Below are positions 1-7,639 of a stretch of 45,068 nucleotides of DNA, piece by piece (positions within the stretch are counted from its first letter, which is position 1; each line of letters starts with the position of its first letter). Below the pieces are notes generated by a model. The model was not told the origin of the DNA, made no database searches, and was given only the letters and a program-made list of their open reading frames with translations. The DNA is from Terriglobales bacterium (GTDB taxonomy: Bacteria > Acidobacteriota > Terriglobia > Terriglobales > Acidobacteriaceae). The stretch covers positions 1 to 45,068 of the forward strand of contig DASTZZ010000004.1 of assembly GCA_035764005.1 (NCBI GenBank), read 5' to 3'. Made by a program: the position numbers and the translations under genes.

Positions 1-180
1 CGCGGGAGCGGCGGCGCATAGTTGCACCTCGATTCGGCGCATCCGCTCCCGACCGATGGGTCGTGGGGCGAGATGAAAGCAGAGAGAGAATTGAATTGTC
101 AAGTGTGAGCCGTGGAAAACGTGTTCGGGGGTTGGGGCAGGGTGAGAGTGTGGTGAGAGGTTGGGCAGGCCCGCTTGAAC
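1..180. other. Non-coding end of window with an inverted repeat
   Basis: No convincing gene is seen here. An 8-bp perfect inverted repeat, GGGAGCGG at 4-11 and CCGCTCCC at 43-50, could form a stem. It lies downstream of the leftward Crp-type gene but has no T-run, so a terminator role is only a guess. Confidence 0.4.
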
Positions 181-891
181 TCAACTCGAACCGGTGAGGC
201 GTTCGTATTCTTGCCTGACGATGAAATAGCACTCGCATGAAACGCGCTCCAGCTTGCGCCGGTTGGTAATCTCGATCTGGCCTTGCTTGTATGCGACCAT
301 GCCGCGCTGCTGGAACCTCTGCAGAATCTCATTGACGCCAGGGCGGCGGACGCCAAGCATCTGAGCTAGAAATTCCTGCGTCAACTTGAAGCGGCCGTCT
401 TTGACGCGGTCGGCAGTCATGAGGAGCCATCGGGCACAGCGCTGTTCAATCGAATGGAAACGATTACACGCCACGGATTGCGAAAGCTGCGTGAACAATG
501 CCTGTGTATAGCGTTCAAGCAGCCGCCGTAAACCGGTTCCGTTGGCGAGCTCGTGCCTGAAATCAGGAGCGCTCATTTTCAATGCATGGCCTGGCACTTG
601 CGCAAAAGCCTGCAGCGGACTGGAATCAGCGCCCAAAAGAACCGGCACGCCGACCATACCTTCTTTGCCTACTGTGGCGATCTCTAACGCTGCTCCTTCC
701 TTCATGGTGCTCACCAGCGAAATGACGCCCTCTTCCGGGAAGTAGACGTGAGCAATGGCCTGGTTGGGATCGTAGAGGACCTTGCGAGGAACCAATTCGA
801 CGCGATCCATCTTGGACAAGAGCTGCTTCTGAGTTCGCTCGGGAAGGCTGCCAAGCAAATGGTTAGCACTTTGGCGCTTCGGCCGCTTCAT
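181..891 (-). CDS. Crp/Fnr-family transcriptional regulator
   Basis: A 236-residue protein with an N-terminal cyclic-nucleotide-binding-like beta-roll (about residues 30-120), a dimer helix (about 120-150) and a C-terminal winged helix-turn-helix (about 168-205, motif LTQEFLAQMLGVRRPGV). It lacks the N-terminal cysteines of Fnr and an obvious RSA-type phosphate-binding cassette, so the ligand is probably not cAMP and is unknown. The open frame extends to 1020, but the start at 891 is preferred: it has AGGA seven bases upstream, and the extension would be antisense to the neighbouring cheB-like gene. It is divergent from that gene across a 96-bp gap holding a perfect palindrome, which suggests autoregulation. 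The family is secure; the target genes are unknown. Confidence 0.88.
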   Translation of the reverse strand: MKRPKRQSANHLLGSLPERTQKQLLSKMDRVELVPRKVLYDPNQAIAHVYFPEEGVISLVSTMKEGAALEIATVGKEGMVGVPVLLGADSSPLQAFAQVPGHALKMSAPDFRHELANGTGLRRLLERYTQALFTQLSQSVACNRFHSIEQRCARWLLMTADRVKDGRFKLTQEFLAQMLGVRRPGVNEILQRFQQRGMVAYKQGQIEITNRRKLERVSCECYFIVRQEYERLTGSS

Positions 892-904
892 GGGGCATTC
901 CTTG

Positions 905-922
905 CCGGGGGAAAAACCCCGG
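905..922. other. Hairpin in the leader of the Crp-type gene
   Basis: CCGGGG and CCCCGG flank a six-base A-rich loop, giving a 6-bp perfect stem in the 5' leader of the leftward regulator gene, directly before its ribosome-binding site. It could affect translation; this is inference. Confidence 0.35.
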
Positions 923-935
923 TGTACAGTATGAG

Positions 936-953
936 ATGTACGGTACCGTACAT
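936..953. promoter_or_regulatory. 18-bp perfect palindrome, candidate operator
   Basis: ATGTACGGTACCGTACAT is identical on both strands. It sits in the divergent gap between the Crp-type regulator (start 891) and the CheB-like gene (start 988). Dimeric Crp/Fnr proteins bind palindromes of this size, so it is a good candidate autoregulatory site. A related half-like stretch, GGTGTACAGTAT, lies just to the left. Confidence 0.55.
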
Positions 954-987
954 TGGAGCGAGCGTCCACGGTGCGCCAAATTGCGCC

Positions 988-1671
988 ATGGAAAACCATC
1001 TCATTGACCATCCGGAACACCCGTGGGCCGCGCGCCAGAGCGATATTGGCCTGATCGCCCTGGTGGGTTCAGCCGGCGCACTACAGTCTTTCCGGACGAT
1101 TCTCCGTGCATTACCCCCGCATTTTTCAATTCCGGTTTTAGTGTGTCAGCACAGAATGACGCGGAATTCACCGCGGGACATACTGGTTCAAATCCTCCAG
1201 TCGGCCTGCTCGTTGCCGGTGATGCAGGCGTGTGATGACATGCTGCTCGCCGGCGGGATGGCATATGTCGCGCCGCCAGACCGACAGCTCACGGTGATCA
1301 ATCGGCGAACATCCGTTCGAGAATCCCGGCCAACCGACAACTTCAGGCCATCATTCAATTTGCTTTTCGAGTCGTTAGCGGCCGACTACGGCAGCAGGCT
1401 GATCGTCGTGGTTTTGAGCGGCTCGCTGAATGATGGAGCGGTCGGCGTCGTAAAGGTAAAAGCGAATGGAGGCAGGGTAATCGTTCAAGATCCTGATGGC
1501 GCATCGCACCGCGGCATGGCGAACGCCGCGATTTCGACTGGCTGCGCCGACTTTGTTCTCCCACTGGAAAATATTGCCAGCGCCCTTACAGCCATCGCGA
1601 TGGTACCGGGCGCAACGGACTTGTTTACGGCAACGTCGCCAGCCTGGACTGGCCGGCGAAGGTCGGTGTGA
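988..1671 (+). CDS. Stand-alone CheB-type protein-glutamate methylesterase domain
   Basis: A 227-residue protein made only of the CheB catalytic domain. The expected catalytic triad is visible: Ser28 in VGSAGAL, His55 in VCQHRM and Asp149 in SLNDGAVG. CheB hydrolyses methyl-glutamate esters on chemoreceptors, but here the N-terminal receiver domain is missing and no che gene lies nearby, so the substrate is unknown. The open frame runs back to 748, but residues 1-80 of that frame are antisense to the Crp-type gene; ATG 988 begins just before the domain. No clear Shine-Dalgarno sequence precedes it. The coding end is convergent with the poxB-like gene. Confidence 0.8.
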   Translation: MENHLIDHPEHPWAARQSDIGLIALVGSAGALQSFRTILRALPPHFSIPVLVCQHRMTRNSPRDILVQILQSACSLPVMQACDDMLLAGGMAYVAPPDRQLTVINRRTSVRESRPTDNFRPSFNLLFESLAADYGSRLIVVVLSGSLNDGAVGVVKVKANGGRVIVQDPDGASHRGMANAAISTGCADFVLPLENIASALTAIAMVPGATDLFTATSPAWTGRRRSV

Positions 1672-1701
1672 ACTAACCGGTAAGGCGGGGCGGCCTCGCC
1701 T

Positions 1702-1720
1702 GGTGGCCCTGAGGGCCACC
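1702..1720. terminator. Hairpin between convergent genes
   Basis: GGTGGCCC, a three-base loop and GGGCCACC form an 8-bp perfect stem between the convergent cheB-like and poxB-like genes. There is no T-run, so it is at best a weak or Rho-assisted terminator. Confidence 0.4.
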
Positions 1721-1836
1721 CGCCCGAAAATACCCCACTCAAACGAAAACCGCTGGGCCACCCCTCCGTGCGCCGCGATGCTTTAGCACGCGGCGTCGGC
1801 GCGATAGGGTTCCCTCGCTACGCTCGGGATGTAAAA

Positions 1837-3585
1837 CTAAACCAACTGTCTGGCGCGATCCTTAAACGCTTCCTGCGCGATTTTTACTGCGTCAGGCTCG
1901 CCGCGAACCAGCGATTCGGCAAAATGCAGTGCCTGGCTAGCTTTGATCTTGCCGGGCATGGGCGCGGTCAGCGGATCAACTTGCGCTTCTAACAGAGCGG
2001 GCCCGGGAGTGTTCAGCCATTGCTCGACGGCGTCGCCGCAATTTTTGGGATCGTCAACGAAGAAGCCGACGCCGCCGCAGGCACGCGCGTACGCAGAGAA
2101 ATCAATCGGGTGGAGACTGACACCAAATTCAGGATTGCCGAGAAAGACCATCTGCTCCCATTTGATCTGCCCCAGCACATTGTTCTTGATGACAACAACG
2201 CGAATGGGAAGCTCGTATTTCACGGCAGTCACAAAATCTGCCATTAGCATCGAGAATCCGCCATCGCCGACGAAGGCGAAGACCGGACGATCTGGATGTG
2301 CGGCCGCTGCGGCAATTGCATAAGGCAATCCGCAAGCCATCGTCGCCAAGTTCCCAGAACAGGAATGCATCTGGCCGCGCTTTGCGGGAATGTGACGCGC
2401 CCACCAGGTGGTAATCGTTCCGCTGTCGGAGGTAACAATCGCATTCGAAGGCAGGCGCTTGCCGAGTTCGTGCGCGATCACCTGCGGGCGCATCGGCTTG
2501 TCCTTGATCGTGGCGCGCTCCTGCATCAGCTTGTTCCATTCTTTCATCCCTTTTTGGGCTTTCTGGAGGAAGCTGCGGTCAGACTTGCGTTTGAGCAGCT
2601 TATTGAGTTCCGCGAGTGAATTCGCGCTGTCGCCGACCATTCCAACTTCCACTGGATAGCGCAAGCCAATGCGCTTAGGATCGAGGTCGATTTGAATCGC
2701 CTTCACCTCTCCCGGTTTGGGATAGAACTCGATGTATGGAAATGACGTGCCCACGATGAGCAGCGTGTCGCAGTTCTCCAGCGCTTCCTGCGAGGGTTTG
2801 GTGCCAAGCAGGCCGATGCCGCCGGTCGTGTAGGGACTGTCATCAGGAACGCACGCTTTTCCAAGCAGCGGCTTGATTATGGGTGCCGCGAGCAGCTCAG
2901 CAGCTTCTTCGAGTTCGTCGGTTGCATGCAGCGCACCCTGGCCGGCCATGATGGCCACGCGTTTGCCCTTATTGAGAATCTGCGCGGCCGCTCTCAGATC
3001 GGCTTCCATCGGCAGACGCGCGCTGCGCGAGTAGATGTCCATCGAGTGATGCTTGATGTTGCGCTTCGAGCGCTCTTCGTGCGAGATGTCCTGGATGTCG
3101 CTGGGAATGGTTATATGTGACACGCCGCGGTAGGCGAGCGCCGTGCGCACGGCGAGATCAACTGTGCCGACTACATGCGATGGCCCCATGATGCGGTTGT
3201 TGTAAACCGTCACGTCCATGAAGAGCTTGTCGAGTTCGACATCCTGCTGCGTGTGTGTGTTGATCAGGTCGTGATACGCCAATCCGGTGATGGCAAGCAC
3301 CGGCTGCGAATCCAGCTTGGCGTCGTACAAACCATTCAGCAGGTGAATTCCGCCCGGGCCCGACGTGGCGAGACACACGCCTATTCTGCCGGTGAATTTC
3401 GAATAGCCGCACGCCATGAACGCCGCCGATTCTTCGTGCCTGGTCTGGATGAAGCGGATATGCTCCTGGCGCTGGCGCAGCGCTTCCATGATGCCGTTGA
3501 TTCCATCGCCGGGAATTCCGAAGATTGTGTCCACACCCCACTCGATCAGCCGATCAATCAGAATCGCTGCCGCCGTCTTTGCCAT
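1837..3585 (-). CDS. poxB: Thiamine-diphosphate enzyme, pyruvate dehydrogenase (quinone)-like
   Basis: A 582-residue enzyme of the acetolactate synthase / pyruvate oxidase superfamily. In order it shows the N-terminal pyrimidine-binding domain with the activating Glu in RHEESAAF, the central FAD/DHAP-like domain and the C-terminal pyrophosphate-binding domain with GDGGFSM followed by the KNNVLG cofactor loop. The length (E. coli PoxB is 572) and the C-terminal tail, including KIKASQALHFAESLVRGEPD, resemble PoxB, which turns pyruvate into acetate and CO2 while reducing membrane quinone. AGGAGG lies just before ATG 3585. It is divergent from a pair of membrane genes. A related oxalyl-CoA, acetolactate or other ThDP activity cannot be excluded from sequence alone. 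Confidence 0.8.
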   Translation of the reverse strand: MAKTAAAILIDRLIEWGVDTIFGIPGDGINGIMEALRQRQEHIRFIQTRHEESAAFMACGYSKFTGRIGVCLATSGPGGIHLLNGLYDAKLDSQPVLAITGLAYHDLINTHTQQDVELDKLFMDVTVYNNRIMGPSHVVGTVDLAVRTALAYRGVSHITIPSDIQDISHEERSKRNIKHHSMDIYSRSARLPMEADLRAAAQILNKGKRVAIMAGQGALHATDELEEAAELLAAPIIKPLLGKACVPDDSPYTTGGIGLLGTKPSQEALENCDTLLIVGTSFPYIEFYPKPGEVKAIQIDLDPKRIGLRYPVEVGMVGDSANSLAELNKLLKRKSDRSFLQKAQKGMKEWNKLMQERATIKDKPMRPQVIAHELGKRLPSNAIVTSDSGTITTWWARHIPAKRGQMHSCSGNLATMACGLPYAIAAAAAHPDRPVFAFVGDGGFSMLMADFVTAVKYELPIRVVVIKNNVLGQIKWEQMVFLGNPEFGVSLHPIDFSAYARACGGVGFFVDDPKNCGDAVEQWLNTPGPALLEAQVDPLTAPMPGKIKASQALHFAESLVRGEPDAVKIAQEAFKDRARQLV

Positions 3586-3723
3586 GTACTCCTCCTGATG
3601 TGTCTGATGCGAGGCGTCAGCGCTATGTGGTCACGCGGAAGACGTGAGATGCAACCCCCGGTACACGGCCCAAAATGGCGGCATCTTACCGATGGTGACG
3701 CTTGCAATGCGCAGGAGTACGCA

Positions 3724-4065
3724 GTGACGCAGCTCATTATTCGATTCATCGTTGGCGGCCTATTCGTTTCGGCATTCGCCCTGATCGGGTCGATGCTGAA
3801 GCCGAAGAGCTTTGCCGGATTATTCGGAGCTGCTCCTTCGGTCGCGCTTGCGACTCTGGCGCTCACGATTTCCAAAAATGGAAAGCCGTACGCCGCGATG
3901 GAAGCCCGGTCCATGATAGCCGGAGCTGCTGCTCTGCTTATTTACTGCGTCGTCGTGCTGTTTCTGCTGAAGCGCACGCGCATGCGTACGCTCGCTGCCA
4001 CAAGCTCGGCGCTAGCTGTCTGGCTGGGAGTTGCGCTTGCGCTCTGGTGGGGATTCCTGACGTGA
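3724..4065 (+). CDS. Small membrane protein, DUF3147-like (copy 1)
   Basis: A 113-residue protein with three or four hydrophobic segments, starting VTQLIIRFIVGG. GTG 3724 is chosen as start because AGGAG lies six bases before it; the longer open frame upstream is antisense to poxB. It resembles the DUF3147 family of small inner-membrane proteins of unknown function. The N-terminal half (RFIVGG, then GLFGAAP) aligns with the N-terminal half of the next gene (RFIFGG, then GLFLAFP), so the two look like diverged tandem duplicates. Its stop overlaps the next start. Confidence 0.72.
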   Translation: MTQLIIRFIVGGLFVSAFALIGSMLKPKSFAGLFGAAPSVALATLALTISKNGKPYAAMEARSMIAGAAALLIYCVVVLFLLKRTRMRTLAATSSALAVWLGVALALWWGFLT

Positions 4066-4544
4066 ACAGATTCGGAATCAAATTTCATGTTGGCGCACTG
4101 AAGACGACCTCGTGGTGGGAGCACGCGATCCGCTTCATCTTCGGCGGAGCCATCACCGTGATTGCCGGGCTGCTTGCGAAGAAATATGGTCCAGCATTTG
4201 GTGGATTGTTTCTGGCTTTCCCTGCGATCTTTCCCGCGAGCGCCACAATGCTCGAGCGCCACGAGCGCATGGAGAAGGAAGAGAAAGGCGTGGATCCAGG
4301 AAATCGCGGATGCGATGCAGCAGCTCTCGATGCTCGCGGTGCAGCTATGGGGAGTTTGGCTCTGATGATCTTCGCGGTGTTTGTCTGGTTGCTGCTCCCC
4401 GGCACGTCGGCGTGGATAATCGCCGGAGCCGGAGCATCATGGTTGGTTGCGGCAGCCACGTTTTGGGCGATGCGCAAATATCGCCGCCGCATTTTTGGAA
4501 TCTTCATGCCGGCAAAGCAGGCGAAGTCTTCCGCGCTGCTTTAG
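4062..4544 (+). CDS. Small membrane protein, DUF3147-like (copy 2)
   Basis: A 160-residue membrane protein whose GTG start shares a GTGA overlap with the stop of the preceding gene, implying coupled translation. It has an N-terminal segment RFIFGGAITVIAGLLAKKYG, a charged loop at about residues 64-95 and two further hydrophobic segments near the C-terminus. It is related to the preceding gene and longer because of the charged central insertion. The two products may form a hetero-oligomer in the inner membrane; substrate and function are unknown. Confidence 0.72.
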   Translation: MNRFGIKFHVGALKTTSWWEHAIRFIFGGAITVIAGLLAKKYGPAFGGLFLAFPAIFPASATMLERHERMEKEEKGVDPGNRGCDAAALDARGAAMGSLALMIFAVFVWLLLPGTSAWIIAGAGASWLVAAATFWAMRKYRRRIFGIFMPAKQAKSSALL

Positions 4545-4561
4545 GGCTGAGAGCTGCAGTC

Positions 4562-4774
4562 TTACCGCTTGCCTCCCTGCACCGCATTCAGACACTTTGC
4601 GTAGAGTTCAAGCAATTGTGCCGCATGATCCTCAGGCTTGGCCGCGTTTGCTCCGGTAAACCCAGGTGTGCCAGATGTGCGGCCATACTGAGTGCTGGAA
4701 GCGATGAACTTCATCATGTCGAGCGCAATGTCTTCGTTGCGGCGTGAACCAATCACTGCAGGCATTCCTTCCAT
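4562..4774 (-). CDS. Small hypothetical protein
   Basis: A 70-residue soluble-looking protein beginning MEGMPAVIGSRRNEDIALDM. The start at 4774 is favoured over the in-frame ATG at 4789 because AGGAG sits seven bases upstream of it. The tail KPEDHAAQLLELYAKCLNAV is probably helical. No domain is recognised. It is convergent with the DUF3147-like pair. The strong ribosome-binding site and lack of a better gene on the other strand support it as real. Confidence 0.65.
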   Translation of the reverse strand: MEGMPAVIGSRRNEDIALDMMKFIASSTQYGRTSGTPGFTGANAAKPEDHAAQLLELYAKCLNAVQGGKR

Positions 4775-4890
4775 GAAACTTCTCCTCAAAAAAGACGTAG
4801 CAAATTCGATGCTACCACGCAGTTCTTCACGCGCTCTGTCACGCTACATTCCTCAATCATCAGTTACGAATCGCCCACTCCGTCCACGCA

Positions 4891-5000
4891 TTGTCATGTT
4901 GAGCGGAGGAGGCTCCCGCGCGTTTCCGGGGACCCGCGAGCGCGTGGTTTGCGCTCGTGGGTCGGGCGCGGGAAACCGAAGTCGAAACATCTTGTGTTTT
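4891..5000. repeat. Palindromic intergenic element
   Basis: The core is GACCCGCGAGCGC at 4931-4943 and GCGCTCGTGGGTC at 4951-4963, a 13-bp stem with one mismatch and a seven-base loop. Outer matches extend it (GTTTCC near 4922, GGAAAC near 4971). It begins TTGTCATGTTGAGCGG. It lies between divergent genes (small hypothetical and lipid kinase) and resembles dispersed palindromic repeats common in such genomes. Confidence 0.5.
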
Positions 5001-5082
5001 TTCTGGCGAGTGATCCGAGAAACTAACTCTCGACCGCTCTGTATTTTTCGGAAATACTGACCTTCTAGAACGAAAGCCTGGA

Positions 5083-6021
5083 ATGCGCAAAGCGCTCCTC
5101 ATTTACAACCCGTTCTCCGGATTTCGCCGGCATCGCCGCGCGCACCAGGTCGAAGCAGCGGTTCAGGAACTTCGCCGTGCCGGAGTGGACGCGGAAAGTA
5201 TTCAATCGCGCGGGCCTTCCGCCGCAGGAGCTCAGGCGCAAGAAGCCATCGCTCACGGCTATGACACGATTTTTGCTTGCGGCGGCGACGGCACCGTTCA
5301 TGACGTGCTGCAGGGGATGGTGGGTGAGCACCGGGCAGCGCTCGGCGTAGTTCCTCTCGGAACTGCGAACGCGTTGGCAGCGGACTTGAAAATCCCGCGC
5401 GATCCCGTGCTCGCAATCCAGCGACAGCTCACGTATAAGCCGCGTACCATCGCGGCCGGAGTGATCGAGCACTTCCGACAGGAGACTCCGAAGCTGCAGC
5501 GTTATTTCACCGTCATGGCAGGAGTTGGTCCAGACGCTCTGCTCGTATACACGCTTTCGGGTAACACAAAAGCCCGCTTCGGAGTTGCTGCTTATGCTGC
5601 TAACGCTTTTTGGGAATATATCCGCTACCGCCACGCTCCTTTTTCAGTAACCATCACCGATGCTGCAGGCACGAACGAAGCGGTTGAATCCGCTCAAATC
5701 ATGGCAGTCCGCATCCACAATTTTGGCGGCCCGCTCAAGAAGTTCGCGCGCGGAGCGGACCTGACTCGCAGCGATCTGCGCGTGGTCGTCTTTCGTGGGA
5801 GCGTTCGGCTCTCCTATCCGCTCTATCTCATGGCAGCTCTGTTCGGCTTACGAGTGCGTATCCCAGGAGTGGAGCTGATCGATGCGACCGAGATCACGTG
5901 TCGTCCTCTGCCGGGCAGAGAAGATCACCGGATCTACTGCGAGGCAGACGGCGAATGCCTTTGGCGTTTGCCCGTTCGCCTATCCATCGTTCCCGATGCC
6001 TTCAGATTGCTGATGCCCTGA
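5083..6021 (+). CDS. Diacylglycerol/sphingosine kinase family lipid kinase
   Basis: A 312-residue protein of the DAGK catalytic family (as in DgkB and YegS). The nucleotide-binding signature GGDGTVHD is at residues 67-74 and PLGTANALA at about 90-98; the C-terminal beta-sandwich domain is complete. Such enzymes phosphorylate a lipid hydroxyl using ATP at the membrane face, recycling diacylglycerol or making related phospholipids. The N-terminal KALLIYNPFSG is typical of the family, which supports ATG 5083. It is a single gene followed 143 bp later by argR; the exact lipid substrate is unknown. Confidence 0.87.
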   Translation: MRKALLIYNPFSGFRRHRRAHQVEAAVQELRRAGVDAESIQSRGPSAAGAQAQEAIAHGYDTIFACGGDGTVHDVLQGMVGEHRAALGVVPLGTANALAADLKIPRDPVLAIQRQLTYKPRTIAAGVIEHFRQETPKLQRYFTVMAGVGPDALLVYTLSGNTKARFGVAAYAANAFWEYIRYRHAPFSVTITDAAGTNEAVESAQIMAVRIHNFGGPLKKFARGADLTRSDLRVVVFRGSVRLSYPLYLMAALFGLRVRIPGVELIDATEITCRPLPGREDHRIYCEADGECLWRLPVRLSIVPDAFRLLMP

Positions 6022-6113
6022 GGACACGATCGTCCCCTCGGACTGTGACGCTAAGCCCTGCCGAACCTGAGACTTGGGCGTACTCACTTTTCCACTGTTG
6101 CCGCAAAAACTAT

Positions 6114-6142
6114 TTGACACAGGCGGGTTGTATATTTATACA
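6114..6142 (+). promoter_or_regulatory. Sigma-70 promoter of the arg operon
   Basis: TTGACA at 6114-6119, a 17-bp spacer and TATACA at 6137-6142 form a near-consensus promoter. The predicted transcript starts near 6149, leaving only about 15 bases before the argR start codon and no recognisable Shine-Dalgarno sequence. Confidence 0.75.
6129..6142. promoter_or_regulatory. Candidate ARG box 1
   Basis: TGTATATTTATACA has perfect TGTATA/TATACA arms and fully covers the -10 hexamer of the arg promoter. Its centre is 20 bp from that of the second palindrome, close to the 21-bp spacing of paired ARG boxes known for ArgR. A repressor bound here would block RNA polymerase. Confidence 0.65.
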
Positions 6143-6147
6143 TATAG

Positions 6148-6163
6148 ATGCATATTCATGCAT
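6148..6163. promoter_or_regulatory. Candidate ARG box 2
   Basis: ATGCATATTCATGCAT is a near-perfect palindrome with an ATTCA core like ARG boxes. It spans the predicted transcription start and ends one base before the argR ATG. Together with box 1 it suggests cooperative hexamer binding and autorepression of the entire operon. Confidence 0.6.
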
Positions 6164-6164
6164 C

Positions 6165-6602
6165 ATGTCCAAGCTTACGAGGCAGCAATTGATATTGCAG
6201 CTTATTGAAAACGGGAACGTAGCGAGCCAGGAGGATCTCCGGCGCGGATTAGTGCGTCACGGGCAAAAGGTCACTCAGGCGACGCTCTCCCGCGACATAC
6301 GTGAGCTTGGAATTGTGAAGACTGCAAACGGCTACGCTCGCGCAGACGTCAACGCCGAAGCGGCGCTGCCCGCGGCCGAGCGGCTGGTGCGGGAGTTCGT
6401 GCTCAGCGTGCGCGAAGCGCAGAACCAGCTTGTGATCAAGACGAGCGTTGGCAGCGCGCAGCCCGTGGCTGCGGCCCTCGACGCCGAAGGCTGGGAAGAG
6501 ATGCTGGGGACGATCGCCGGCGACGACACCATCCTCATTATTTGCGAGAACAGCCGCGACGCCGAGCGCGTCGCCGGCCGCATACGGGAGATGCTTGCTT
6601 AA
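6165..6602 (+). CDS. argR: Arginine repressor ArgR
   Basis: A 145-residue protein of standard ArgR/AhrC length. The N-terminal winged-helix domain (about 1-70, including TQATLSRDIRELGIVK) binds ARG boxes. The C-terminal domain carries GTIAGDDT (115-122), whose paired aspartates bind arginine and drive hexamer formation. ATG 6165 is chosen because it starts the domain immediately, although no Shine-Dalgarno sequence precedes it. argR is the first gene of the operon it presumably controls, and its stop overlaps the argC start by one base (TAATG). The identity is secure; autoregulation is inferred from the operator-like palindromes upstream. Confidence 0.95.
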   Translation: MSKLTRQQLILQLIENGNVASQEDLRRGLVRHGQKVTQATLSRDIRELGIVKTANGYARADVNAEAALPAAERLVREFVLSVREAQNQLVIKTSVGSAQPVAAALDAEGWEEMLGTIAGDDTILIICENSRDAERVAGRIREMLA

Positions 6603-7639
6603 TGGGACAGCAACTCCAAACCGCGGTCGTTGGCGCGACCGGTTATGCCGGATTTGAACTCGCGCGCCTGCTCGGCAAACATCCTCGACTCGCTAAGCCT
6701 CTACTCTTCACGCGAGAATCGGGTTCTTCCTCCGATCTGACGGACTACTACCCGCACGTTCTCGGCAACGGACAGCTCCGCGTGTATCCCTTCGATTGGC
6801 AGAAGCTGAGTGACAGCGGTGTGGATGTGTTGTTCCTCGCTACTCCACACGAGACCTCGCGCGAGTGGGCTCCGGAAGCTCTGAAGCGGGGAATTCGCGT
6901 AATCGATCTGAGCGGCGCGTGGCGACTGAAGCAGGAACAGCACCGGACTGTTTACGACTTTCACGACGCGAATCCCGCGGTTGCTAGTCAGGTAAGCGAT
7001 GCCGCCGTTTATGGGCTTCCCGAGCTGCGGTCGAAACAGATTTCGGGATCGAAGCTCGTCGCAAATCCTGGTTGTTACGCAACGTCGATCATCGTTCCAC
7101 TAGCGCCCCTCGTCGCAGCAAAGGTGATCGATCGCAAGGCTGGCATAATTTGTGACTCGAAGTCCGGCGTTTCCGGTGCGGGCAAGCATCCCACGGCGAC
7201 GACTCACTTCGTGGAAGTCGCCGACAATCTCTCGGCGTATGGCGTCTTCACGCATCGGCATCTGGGAGAAATTCTCGAACAGCTCGACTTGCAAGATGAC
7301 GAGCTGACGTTCACGCCGCATCTGCTGCCGATTCCGCGGGGAATTCTTTCGACGATCTACGTCCGTTTCGAGCAGCCGATAACGCCTGCCGAAGTCGAGT
7401 CGATCTACAGGAAGTTCTACGCGAACCGCCCATGGGTGCGACTCTTCGGCACGAAGCTGCCGCAGATTCGCTACTCGCTGTACACGAATTTCTGCGACGT
7501 AGGCTTCAACTTGAGCGCCGACGGCAAGCGCGCTGTGATCGTCTCGTGCCTCGACAACTTGATGAAAGGCGCTGCCGGACAAGCAGTGCAGAACCTGAAC
7601 GTGATGTGCGGATTTGAAGAGCGGGAGGGCCTGAATTGA
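6602..7639 (+). CDS. argC: N-acetyl-gamma-glutamyl-phosphate reductase
   Basis: A 345-residue enzyme that reduces N-acetylglutamyl phosphate to the semialdehyde with NADPH, the third step of arginine synthesis. The N-terminal dinucleotide-binding site is seen in VVGATGYAGFEL, and the catalytic cysteine is Cys158 in NPGCYAT. The motif HRHLGEILEQL is also characteristic. Translation starts at ATG 6602, overlapping the argR stop, and the stop overlaps the argB start by four bases (TTGA). It is complete and has the usual length. Confidence 0.96.
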   Translation: MGQQLQTAVVGATGYAGFELARLLGKHPRLAKPLLFTRESGSSSDLTDYYPHVLGNGQLRVYPFDWQKLSDSGVDVLFLATPHETSREWAPEALKRGIRVIDLSGAWRLKQEQHRTVYDFHDANPAVASQVSDAAVYGLPELRSKQISGSKLVANPGCYATSIIVPLAPLVAAKVIDRKAGIICDSKSGVSGAGKHPTATTHFVEVADNLSAYGVFTHRHLGEILEQLDLQDDELTFTPHLLPIPRGILSTIYVRFEQPITPAEVESIYRKFYANRPWVRLFGTKLPQIRYSLYTNFCDVGFNLSADGKRAVIVSCLDNLMKGAAGQAVQNLNVMCGFEEREGLN

